From Bugulina stolonifera (Eukaryota > Bryozoa > Gymnolaemata > Cheilostomatida > Bugulidae): 64,000 bases of DNA. The stretch spans positions 9,402,723 through 9,466,722 of the forward strand of contig OW285197.1 of assembly GCA_935421135.1 (NCBI GenBank), given 5' to 3'. Each line of letters starts with the position of its first letter. Position 1 is the stretch's first letter. The position numbers and the translations under genes were made by a program. This document shows positions 36,801-48,318 of this stretch, in pieces. The notes beneath the pieces were generated by a model, which searched no databases, had not been told where the DNA came from, and saw only the letters and a list, made by a program, of their open reading frames with translations.

Positions 36801-39800
36801 AAAAGGATCGGACAAGATTCTCCCCTCTCTCATTGCCGTCGTCACGATTTTCCTGATATGTCAGGTAAGTTATGTTGAAGTTAGCCATATGAGTCATCAT
36901 GCTACATATGAGTCATCATGCTACACATGAGTCATCATGTTACATATGAGTCATCATGCTACATATGAGTCATCATGCTACATTGTTTACAATTCTGTCT
37001 CATACACAGTGGGTATAGAGAGAAGTTATGTAGAGAGTAGCCAGCTGAGGGCATATTTCTTGTAGTGGCTTTTCAGATGTTTTCTGGTCAGGGCAGCTAC
37101 TCTTGGGGAAGCCAAGCCATGCTTTATCCTGTAGAGTGCAGAGAATAAGTATACTTTTAAACAAAGCATACATTGTATATTTCCATACAGTAAATTTGAA
37201 TGTCAAATAGTTATGTACGCGGCAGATAGAGGAGAGTTTGATTCATTGCATTCCACAAATTATGGAAGTTATAAACTTTGCACATTCGATTTCATAGTTA
37301 CATGTCATTATCGCTTTATAAAATATTGGCCATAAATTATACACATCATAACAAGCGCTGCGTAACTTCACACGTACAGTAGGTACAGTGTTGTATCTGG
37401 GTAAATTGTTAAACTGTGTTCTTGCCTGATATAGTGTTTAAATATAAGTGCTATAGCCAGACAGCTGCTTGCAGCTAATATGGTTGGGCACTAACCGCAG
37501 TGTGGTGTTGCTATACTACACTACACTTGCAATGGTCAGCTTCCAAAGGTTCAACAAGCTGAACTTTCAACCCCAGTGCATAGTTAAGTGTGCCTGGTGC
37601 AATGTAGGTGGTCTGGGTATAGCATTATGGGTATTACTTCCAGAGAACCTCTGCTTGAATTCAACTTCAGATACCGTTGCAAGACTGCTATACCATACTT
37701 AATCTTTAATAGCTATTGATACGTCAATATATGTGTAGGTATCCAAAGTGCTAAATATGAACATGTAATCTGGACGATTACAAAATTGAATGTTTTTATT
37801 TTTTAGATTCCAGACATGATCCTACAAATACTGTGGAGAATAAACAGCCCTTTTGCTCCGACGTTCAGCATCATCGCCTACGATTTTGTCATCATAAACG
37901 CCAGTATTAACTTCATCGTCTATGTTATTGCTGCAGACGGGTTCAGGTTAGTCTGTAAAATAAGCAAGTATTTTGTGAACTTTTAATGGAAAATCTTTGT
38001 TTGAAAAGACTTGGTGCATCTAAGACATCTAAAAATGAATTTTAATAGATTGTATTAGTTTATGTATTGTACAATGTAAATCCAAATTGAATTACATTAT
38101 TGCCATGATATTTATGTAAATTGATAAATCAATATTGAAAAGAAAAATATCACACATAGCAGCATACCCTTCATATGGCAAGGTGGCCGTAGAGGGGTGT
38201 CACGTATTCAGCTGGTTCAGTACACATCTACTGCTCACTGGTGAAGCTTCCTTTTTTAATGATGCCTAGCTAGTGCAATGGCCAATGTGCCTGTCCAATG
38301 GCCACCAATCAGGAATGGGCTATTTCTCCTGGTGTAGAAAAAGATGCCTGGCTGCTCACAAATGAATTTTCTTGCAATAAAAATGTCATATCAGTCAGAT
38401 CAGTAAAGATGCAAGTCATAACACAAATCATGGCGACTTAATAGAATGGAATGGTCTATATTTTGCCTCTAAACTTGACCACTTGAACCAAAGTTCTTAT
38501 CAAATGTGAAAAAAATGCTAAGTAAATAATTTATTTTCTGTATTCGTACGGTTCCCACCCAATCTGTCCTAGGTAATGGGACCGTTTGAACTAATTTGGA
38601 GAAGATAAATACGTGCAGCTAATTATAATGTCATTTTGCTGCTGCTTAAAACAGTGTAATCTAATTAATGCTAAAAGTAATGGTTGGTTCAAGAGATTTA
38701 TCTTCCTATGAGAAACCTTGTATTTACACGATTAGCAGTATTTTGCTTCAACTACCCCATTTGATCAACCTGACGACTGGTAGACAACCTCATAAATTCC
38801 CGATTAAGAATTAATGCTGACCCATTAATGCCCGGATTGTAGAAGCAGTTTTACCTCAAAGTCATGTACATATTTAGCAAACATCAATAAGAAAGTTGAC
38901 GATTAAGCCAGAAATGTTCACCAGCTCCTGTAAATATATAGCTACTAGCCAGTAGCCAATAGTCAGTAGTCAGTAGTCTATAGCCGACAGTCGGTAGTGA
39001 ATGGTCGGTAGGCTGAAAATTGTGAACGCTTTGGTGACAGTAATTCACCAAGTTATTTTGCAGTGTAGAGGCTTTCCTTATGCTCAATGTACTAGCCCGT
39101 GCAATGTTCAAAAGACAATAATTTTCAAAATTTTGATGGTACTTCGAACCTAATGTTTCATGAAAATTTTTAGTGACATACCAGTTGTTGGGGAATATAC
39201 TGGGAAGTTTGTTTGTTCTCAAAAATTGAATTTAATTTAATTTTAATTTAATAATTTAACAATTTGCCGACAGAACATATGTACTAAGAAAATTTCTACT
39301 GAACAAGCTTTATCAGAGAAAACCAATTGAAATGAAATAAAATACAAATTGTATTATTGCATTAAAGTATTATTGTATTATTGTAAATCAGTGCATTTTC
39401 AATCATTTTTATAGCAGAAATACTTGTGTCACATCATCTGGGAGATTTCTATCTACCAGTACTTTAACCGAATTAAACACCATTTGAATAGTCTACCACT
39501 AATTTTAATAGGCATTATTTGACAAAATATTTATGGTAGCATAAACACATCTTTTTCGCTGTATATTTTCTAGAAGGTCCCTAACAAAGCATGTACTACC
39601 ATGTTGTCTGGGGGTTGTCTCCCACTTTGAAGACACAAATTCCAACACTGAGCGAAAGATACAGAAAACTAAGTGTAGCGTTACTAACAACTCAACAGAT
39701 CCCAGTGATGTGAGTATTGTGTTGTATTGCATTGCATTGCATTGCATTGCATCACATCGCATCGCATTGCATCGCATCGCACTGCATTGTATTGTATTGT

Positions 39801-42800
39801 ATTGTATTGTATTGTATTGTATTGTATCGTAAGTATTGGTACATATGCTAACCCAACAGGTGAGGCACCATCATCAAATAGCCCCAGTACAGTTTTTTTA
39901 AACAGAGAGCATGCTGCTAGAGGTCACCTAGAATACGATCATTGGCTAAGTTATATAAACGCAGGTAATTCAGAATACTTTCAGACTGCTGGTAACCCAG
40001 GCTGTGGTCACAACTATATCTACTAGTACATTGCATATTCAGAATTTAAGCTAACTACAAAAAATTCAGAAGGTTGAAATGACTAATGTAGATACAACAA
40101 ATCCTCATTAAGTTAAAAAATTACTAGACTTGCTAGAATTTTTAGTTTTTGCTTAAAATCCATTCAAATGAATGTAGTGTAATTACTATGTGCATGTAGA
40201 CTTACCTTTACAAGTACATAGATAGACCCAGTGACAAAACATAACTTGAGGGACACATTTGAATATAAACAGAAACTGGAATGGCACCCGATATTGTCTC
40301 TTATTCATGTTCAACTGACCCAAATCTTTACATCCTGTATATTCCCTGAACTTTATCTTTAAAAAAAATAATTTCAAGCTCCATGAAACAAAAGTAAAAG
40401 CACTGTTATCACGTGTTGCTTTCAGTGAGATATACTTAGAGTATCATGTAGATTATCCATGACATGAATAATCTTTATTGATTAGGATAAAAGGGAGGAT
40501 TATTGGAACAGCTCACTTCTAGAACAACAAACTCAATTAGCCATTGCTCATGTAGTAATCACCTCTCTTATCACACATTTATCTCTTTGTAATGAAGCAC
40601 AGTGCTAATTAAAACAAAACCTGTGATTTATATATAATATAACTCACATAAATCAGTAAATTATTAGCTAATTAATTGCTTATTAATCAGCTTTTTCTCA
40701 CATATTATACTGAATGACCAGTTAAAGATTAGCACAGTGCCAGTCAAAGCCATGTGATGGTCATCTAGAAAATTCTTATGGTCTACATATTTCTGATTAT
40801 TATTATTACATGTACCTTTTTATTAAATTTACTAACTCTGGAGCCAATGGGCCCATCAATGAAATGGAAGATTACAAGGGATGTTAGTTATAAAAATTTA
40901 GATCAATGATATTGAGACCAGGCAATCCGTGCTGTTATGGTTTAGGAAGGGGTTGCTAGGCAACACGCAAGTCTGAATACACAGTTTTAGGCTATTTCTT
41001 ATAGCTTAGGCTTTTCATTTCAATTCCAGTCTCTGTCATTACAGATTAGACCAAGGAATGTTTGCTCAAAATCCAGAGATGTGTGCAAGTTTTATTTTGG
41101 AAACTCAAGTTTCCATGGCCAACTCTTAGATGTGACTCTTCAAGTTACAAGTCAATTCTTTCAGTGAAAGATAAAAACTTTCAAGTTACGAGTTAAATAT
41201 TTACATGTTCCCAGAAACTCAAGTTTTTGTTAAGTTATCCAAGTTAACTACAAGCAAGTTTCAATTCAATTCTTTTCTTGTTTAACTCCAGTCTTTTTAT
41301 AGAGTTATTGGGTTATTGCTTAGCTTATGGTGAAATTTTGTTAGGAAATGGTGTTAGAAGTTCAAATTTCAAAGCAAAATGTCACAGTTTTAGTGTAAAA
41401 TGTGTTATAATTGTGGTCGTGGTTGGTGGTTATAACTGTGGTTATAACTGTGGTTATTTGTATTTATTACAATTCACAGCTGCCCAATGAAAACTCGAGT
41501 TATTGAATATTTCAATATAATGATGTGCAAGTTGAGAGTCTTTGATCATAGCCATAATTGAATTACAATTCAAGTTACAAGTTTTTGACAGCTGTATATT
41601 CAAGTTACGAATCTTTATAATAAGCCATAAAATGTTGTTTGAATTAACTCGAGTGAGAGTTTTTAACTCGAGTCTGGCATCTCTGTCAAAATCCAAGTCT
41701 GAACAAATATTATTTATGTTGGTTGTCTGAGTGGCATAAATTGGAGGCCATTGATAATGCCGATAAGTTAATGTCTTCCTAGTTCTAACTGAGATTATGT
41801 ACCTGGTATTATCAAGTTTGTCTCTAAAAACGGCGAGCAAGAGAACTTAGATTGCAATTGACCTGTCTGCTATATGCAAAGAGTAGACATGACCTCGACA
41901 TACACTGTAAGATATGAACTTATTTTCTGTCTGCTTGTACTTACTGCAGGTTGACACTGAGAGAAACTGGGAGCAACGCCATACAAACCCTGAGCCTATA
42001 GACGATTCAGAGGATGAGGTGCAGAAGGATGAAAGCATACAAGATACAAAGTAAGTACAACTCCTATTCTACCAGTTGGGTGATGAGATACAAATAGTTA
42101 TACAATGTAGTTTTGCATACATGTATCTAAATTAAGCATCGAAAGGTTGTATACACAAAATGGACGCTATTTCTCTGCATATTTTTGCCGGGTTAAATGG
42201 CTACAACTCCCAACACTAAACTGAGAAAGCTGGAGTTTGATCATCAGTCATCAGATAAAAACCAAAATATTGTGATAGCAAAACTACATGTATACACATG
42301 TATACATGTATATGTGTATACACATGACGCACCGCGCTATGAATAATGCTACCTTGAACTCAGGAACTTAAAAACTTTGATTCAAAGAGTACTTTAGTAC
42401 ATGTACATCAGGGGCGTATTTTAAGGGGCGGCAGGGAGGCACTGCCGCCCCTGTTGCCAAAATAAAGTGGCCTAAAAACACTACTTTTGAAAATTTGAGA
42501 CTTTTTCCCTTAATATTTGCTTCATTTCCGGTTTGCGACCGAAGCGTTATCACTCTAGTTATAACTCTATGGCGTTATCACTCTACTTATAACTCTATGG
42601 TGTTGCGTCGTAACAATAACCAGTAATCTTGGATTAATTACTACATTGCAAGTGGCACACAAAGGGGTCCATAAAACTGTGTGCTCTGCTAAAAGACTCT
42701 ATGGCTATGCCAAGGTTAAAAACTTGCGGTCTTGTGAATGAATGAATAAATATTTTTTATGAATAGTTATTTATACCAAGGAAAAAGTAATAAATGCAAA

Positions 42801-45800
42801 AGTAAAAGTGGTGAACAGTTGAATCAGGTGAATCAATTTGTAAGTCACTGTTATCCATGAGGTGGTTCCTTCCCTGTCACTGACTACGAGCAGGTGCATG
42901 AAATTTAATTCCAATATTTATATTATTTTCTTTTGGCTTCTTTCAAAAATATTTATGATAATGATTCATTCTTTTAATAATTATAATCAGAAGTGTTTGC
43001 ATTCATTTTAGTTATTCATTCCAGCCACTCCACTGACAGCTACTACTCTACTGCTACATTCACTACTACCAACTAAATATGTATTGTAAAAAAAATACTA
43101 ATTTAAAAATATAATAATAAATATAACAATAATAATGAAATATTTTAATTTTAAATTTATATATAATATAATTATACTATTAATATTATCTTAGCTTTGC
43201 TAGGCTGCCACACTTTTCTTGCAAAGATATTTATTTTAAATGCATTTTATCTAAAATAATTAGTTTATAATGACAATAGTTGTTGATCACCTATTAAAAT
43301 TTGAAAATTTTAATTTATAAAATACACTTGCGCCTATGGACTCTTTGTAAAAAGATACAATCATGCAGTATTGTAGTTATTATAAAATTCTACTAGCTAG
43401 TAATAGTACTGTAACACTTTCGCTCTTGTTGCAAGTAGTAGTAACTGTATTAAGCAGAAGTAGTAATGAGTACTTGTTGTAGTGATGCTAGAACTAGCAT
43501 GCTGCTATGTCTAATTTTTGCACTTCAGAGAGTCAGAGTTGAAAATTTTCCGCTGCGCGTGCATTTGCGGGGGGTGCCCGCACCCCACCCCCCGCACCCC
43601 CCTCCCACCCAAGTTTCTGCCTCCCCACTCAATTTTTCTAACCTACGCCCCTGCATTGTGACTTTTTCAAGGATTACACTAAGCAAATTATATATAATTT
43701 CCAAAGATTAAAAAGTTTAATTGCCCAGCGTGCAGTGAGTTTACAGTGAGGTGTTCAAGTACCATGGAGCACCTGTTCAGGTGTATACAAACATGACATG
43801 TGCATGTATACGTTTAGTTTCATGGTATTATTTTATGCAAACGTAATGCGCCAAAATAATGTACCTATGCCGCTAAAATCGAAAAGAAATTTGAATCTAC
43901 ATTTTTACACCTATAATGTACATGTAAATGCAGCATTTAAAAAAATTTCATGCAAAATAAATAAAAGGCTAGCCATCGCGTAGCCTATGTGTAGTTGAAT
44001 TTGTTTCGGTTTCTCTGTTTTTGGTTCACTCACATCGGTTACTTTGCTCATACAGATCGCTGGATAGGTTTGCTGAAGTGTGGATTGGGGGAGAGCGGAA
44101 GCCACCGCGGGAAAAAGAAGAGAACCATGTTGAGTGTAAGTGTGTGATATCATAGTAAAATATACTATAATTAGTAATTATAATAATTAATTATTTAATA
44201 GTTAATTAATAATTCTGTTCCAAAGAGGCAGAATTTGCATAAGCGACAGCAGGACTCCGAGCAAAATAAAGGCAAACAGAAGTACTGTAGCCAGACTGCC
44301 GCAGCGTGCGTGGGCAGATCTCATTGCATTATTTCTAATGATACAAGTCATAGCACACATTAAAAGTTCAACTGAAAGTACACTTTTTTGACCAAATTGT
44401 TACAAACTCCAACCTGATTATATGTAGAGTGGAGGTAGTGGTTGGTTCACTGACTCAATTCCTAAACCATCAGAAAGTTCTAGTATAGTGTGACGTTGGC
44501 GAATGTAATAAACATTCACCTTTGCTGTTTTGTGAAAATAGTACACAAGGTTTGAATGTACATTGCAAGTCTTCTTTTTAACTAGTATACTGAAAAAACT
44601 CAAAAATATGCCTTGCTTAGTAATGTAGGGCTAAATGTATGTATTTAGGCCTATATACAGTAAATCCTGACTCGACATACTAGGATCTAAGACTAATCAA
44701 TATTATTTATCTTAACCCACTAGAAGCTAAGGCTAACCAGTGTATGCAGCACAATGTGTGTGTGCTATGTAGCTGGAGTAGAATCACTCACCAATAATGT
44801 TGGTATTTCTTAAGAGAGATGAGGTTTAATTGGTTAACCTTATTTCCTGATCAACTTGTACATGTATATAAATCTATTAATCTTTTAATATTATTATACT
44901 ACATGCAGTTTATAAATTAATTGTCATATGAAAATCTAAGTGAAACGTTGTCTTGAAAAAAAGGCAATGTGCACACAATTCTAGTCGTTCATCCCGTAAA
45001 ACAGACGTCTTCTTTGTTAGGCGTCATATTTGTATATCTTGGATTGACCAAATATTCTTTCTCTTTTCATGGTGCTGGAAAATATCTTTATGTCAATTGC
45101 TTGATTCTTCAGAACCTTTTTGGTACTGGTAAATAGATCCCTAGTAGTGCTGGCATTGTTTATGTGAGGTTGCTATAATGAGACTGGAGACTATATTGAA
45201 TTAATCTTCCTTTTTGCAATCAAACTGAATCACCTTTAAGCCAGTTCTAAACACTAAACACAATTTCAAAATCATTTGAGAGAATTATTCATCTTCATCC
45301 AAATAGCTTCCAATTTTCTCCAATCTAATTTAAATTTTGCTGATATTATAAATTACATTAGACTATTAAGGTTAATTAAATATGATAGAGAACAATGGAG
45401 TGTGTCATGTTTGTGGCATGATTCTCTAATAGATGCACTAGTCATGCTGCATTCTAATCTATTAAAAATAACAAAAATTAAATAAAATGTTGTTTGAATA
45501 AACTTCAAAGTGGCATCCTATTAAACACAATTAGTGGAATATGAGAATACAGATATTACACATTCCTGATAAATGAGGAGATTGCTTATCAGCTGGTGCA
45601 GTGGAAGTTAGTGCTACTTCTCTCGTACCCTCTAAAAGTATGGATGGCTTAAGTTGGTGGTTGACTAGGAAACTTAGTAACGTCAGTTTGGAAATTGAAG
45701 GAAGTGAATTTCACTACATGTAGTATACCTGTAGCTGCTTGAACATGACTATCAGTGGCGGTTTACTTGAAGTTCAAAATCAAGTTTACAGCTCAAGCAA

Positions 45801-47098
45801 TAAGTGCAAGATGCAATTTTATAAATTATATTCTTCCTTCACTATACCACAATCTTATCCTTTCCTCTATAATACCAATAAGTAGAGTAAAGTAGGAGTG
45901 GGACATATTTTGTATTTAATCAAGAAGTTTGTGTATTCAGGCTACATATTGACTTGAGAGGTTGACCAAAACTCTACAATATCTTTACAGGCTGATAGTA
46001 GACTGGTGACCAAATGAATGAGTAGGCATTGTACTATTACATAATACATGACATAACCATTCCTAATTCAGGACAAGGGTGGGCAGTCACCAGAGACAAA
46101 TGTCTATTTGCTTGGGTAACTAATAAATTACATAAATTTGAATTTTGGTACTCCACTAATTACTCTTTGTGACTAGTATCTACACGTAGGTACCAACTCT
46201 AAATACAGAAGATTTCAGTTTATTGCAATACGAATAATGATTCATTGCTACGTTTACAGTCCCTGGATGGAAATTCCTACCAACTATGACTTTGAGCTGT
46301 GAATGGTAGCTGTGTTTTCAAAGTTTACCCTAGGGGTGTCGCTCACAAACAGGGTCTAAGTTTTGTTATGAGTTAAAATCGGAGGGACAGGGTGTTACCA
46401 TTTAGCTTCATATCCTCCTCCACCATCTTTGGCCATACTGTGCTATGGTGACCTCGCAGTTTTAACCAATTCTGTAATACTGAGACAATTGCTGCAAAAC
46501 GCTTAGTCATGCCATGATTTATGAGATTTATTCCTTTATTGAATCTGTAATCTGCCAACATGCTGGCTAACTAAGAGTAGACAATTTCAAAAAAATCAAA
46601 ACGAAGTGACTACTACATTCCCCTTGAGAATTACATGTGCACAACCACATAGGCCTACACATAATAATATATACACACATATAAATTGTATAATAATATA
46701 ATATAGTATATTATACCCCAGATTAATTGTTTACTTGCAATTTTTTGATGCGAGTAAATACTAGACTCACTGGATGTACAGTACAACCAGGGAGATTACA
46801 CCCAGACTCAACGTTTCCTAAAATACTGTGTGGGTACATGAAAGACCCATATTAGCGAGTGGCTATAGCTCAAGTTCTGCAGTCAGTCACCAACATACCT
46901 ATTTATTATTTACAAAGATTTAGAGCACATGCTAGTTCAATTCTTATTGATATTACAGGTGAACCCGTTAACGTGGTCCTACCAAACGGAGCAGAGCTAG
47001 GTGTCACAGGAGTGTATACAGTAACCAAGGACCCGCTACTAAGGAATGGTCTAAACAAAAGTACACATATTTACGAAACCTGCAAGACAGATCTGTGA
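30810..47098 (+). CDS. class A peptide-receptor-like GPCR, 11 exons, 461 aa
   Basis: Plasma-membrane rhodopsin-class receptor. Exons: 30810-30825, 32450-32663, 33994-34131, 35555-35693, 36242-36424, 36766-36864, 37807-37946, 39574-39709, 41950-42050, 44056-44135, 46959-47098, all in phase. The tiny first exon encodes MNNTL with an N-glycosylation site. TM1 (VVGLIGNTLVILTF) has the G-N motif. TM2 contains LATFDIFLIV where L-x-x-x-D is expected. TM3 ends VALDRYIHVCHP, a DRY motif split by an intron. TM4 and TM5 follow. TM6 has FLICQIPD in the C-W-x-P position. TM7 has NASINFIVYV in place of NPxxY, then FRRSLTKHVLPCC (helix 8 with likely palmitoylated Cys). The S-x-N-F-x-x-Y form of TM7 is typical of FMRFamide/neuropeptide-type receptors. 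The ligand is unknown. Read-through of the exon 10 donor gives a shorter end, with stop at 44153-44155 and 421 residues. Confidence 0.85.
33514..33559 (+). ncRNA. type I hammerhead ribozyme, copy 1
   Basis: Stem I is CTGCA/TGCAG, open at its end. The core is CTGATGA, then stem II GGTGT-TAA-ACACC, then GAA, then stem III ACAG-TACA-CTGT, then A at position 17. Every invariant core base is present, including A15.1-U16.1. The predicted cleavage is after A33554. Stem III is short (4 bp), as in retrozyme hammerheads that work best as dimers. Confidence 0.9.
33763..33808 (+). ncRNA. type I hammerhead ribozyme, copy 2
   Basis: Identical to the copy at 33514-33559 and exactly 249 bp downstream; cleavage is predicted after A33803. 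Cleavage at both sites would release a 249-nt linear RNA that could be ligated to a circle. Confidence 0.9.
36885..36984. repeat. 19-bp tandem repeat, five copies, each with an AP-1 consensus
   Basis: Unit ATGAGTCATCATGCTACAT in GPCR intron 6. TGAGTCA, the AP-1 consensus, falls at 36890, 36909, 36928, 36947 and 36966 with exact 19-bp spacing. Confidence 0.95.
39720..39832. repeat. ATTGC/ATTGT pentanucleotide microsatellite
   Basis: About 22 pentamers, in blocks ATTGC, ATCGC and ATTGT, starting 11 bp after the exon 8 donor of the GPCR. The even pentamer pattern gives false open frames on both strands. Confidence 0.95.
41090..41680. repeat. degenerate CTCAAGTT-type repeat tract
   Basis: Variants of CAAGTTACAAGT and ACTCAAGTTT recur many times with irregular spacing, together with GTGGTTATAACT copies near 41420-41455. 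It is intronic (GPCR intron 8) and degenerate. Confidence 0.5.
42409..43653. mobile_element. hAT-like non-autonomous DNA element
   Basis: Ends CAGGGGCGTA and TACGCCCCTG are inverted 10-base termini of the hAT type, and both ends are flanked by G/C-rich subterminal sequence. The left end also forms a GGGGCGGCAG/CTGCCGCCCC hairpin. No transposase frame is present. The 8-bp flanks do not match, so the target duplication is decayed or the boundaries are slightly wrong. It lies in GPCR intron 9. Confidence 0.5.
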
Positions 47099-47099
47099 T

Positions 47100-48315
47100 G
47101 AATATCACACCAAGTTAGCCAATACACTATTATTTATTCTTTGATCATGGTGTCAACCTAAAACTGGGACACAGCAACCACTGGAATTACATCTGCAGAG
47201 GCTTCTGGAACATTACAAATGTCTACCGGGAGTATGAGTCATCCAGATTGTTATAACGATCACATTGACCAATATCATACAATCACCCTTTTTACATATT
47301 CTGATTTGCAAGTGTGACTACTTGATTCAGTCACGTTATAATAAATGTTACTTTACAGCATATTCTATGATTCATACAACATATTATATTGTAATATTAA
47401 TTATAATATAATATATTTTCCATTAAGTAGTATTATCTAATCAGGCTATTATGAATGCCAAGATTAGACTAACGACCATGATATTACTGCTAGTAACACA
47501 ACATTACCAGGTATGCTATTCTCAAAGATGTTGTAATTACTTCCTCCTGACACGATTCAACTTCAAATGAAAATTATGTCATTCTACCTCCGAATTATTA
47601 TATTATTAGAAAGTACACTTTATCAATTAAACTAACCTCATGACTTATGACATTATATGTATCTGCTACTAACTGATGTTGATAAACTAACATATTTTTA
47701 CAGTTTACTCGTATTTATTTTTAAAGTTGTAACACATTTGATAGTTAAAACATCGAAGAATTTGTGAAGAACTTTTTTCACAAAAAACATCAAAGGTCAG
47801 CAGCATATTATAATGTAAGCCATAAATAGTTATAGGCTACTTCAGTGACAAATAGTAGCTATATTGGGACTAATTTAGATGTGCAATGATGTAAAAAAAA
47901 GTTTTTATTTCATCAATTAAAAATGAATTTTATTAGTTCAAATTTAAGTTGAAGCATGGCATGGCTTATACTACAAATACATGTATATTCAAATGGGAAG
48001 GCTAACAGTGAAACTGGTACCAGAGTCCACACCCTTCAATGTCATACACATTACCTCTTGATGGCAATCAATGCATTGCTTGACCCAAGGGTATGGGAGG
48101 CCTATTAGTCAACCCCATTTGCCTAGACATGGTACTGAGGCTAATTGCCAAACCGCTATCTTAATATGACTAACGTTGGCATATAAGGAGTCATTTAACA
48201 GTTGGTCTTGAAGCATTTGATTGGTTAGTATTTGTAAATGGCTAACGTTGTAGCGTTATAGCCAGTTTGTGTAGAAGTACAACAAGGATGGATTACCGGC
48301 ATACAGGAAATCTGG
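47100..48315. other. convergent intergenic region between the GPCR and ABCF1 3' ends
   Basis: AT-rich sequence with no supported exon, RNA gene or clear repeat. It should contain the 3' UTRs and polyadenylation sites of both convergent genes. Confidence 0.5.
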
Positions 48316-48318
48316 CTA

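Noticed and set aside
39505..40026. Overlapping open frames rich in MRCNAMRCD and HCIALHCI
   Set aside because: They are products of the pentanucleotide microsatellite, partly overlapping GPCR exon 8 on the opposite strand.
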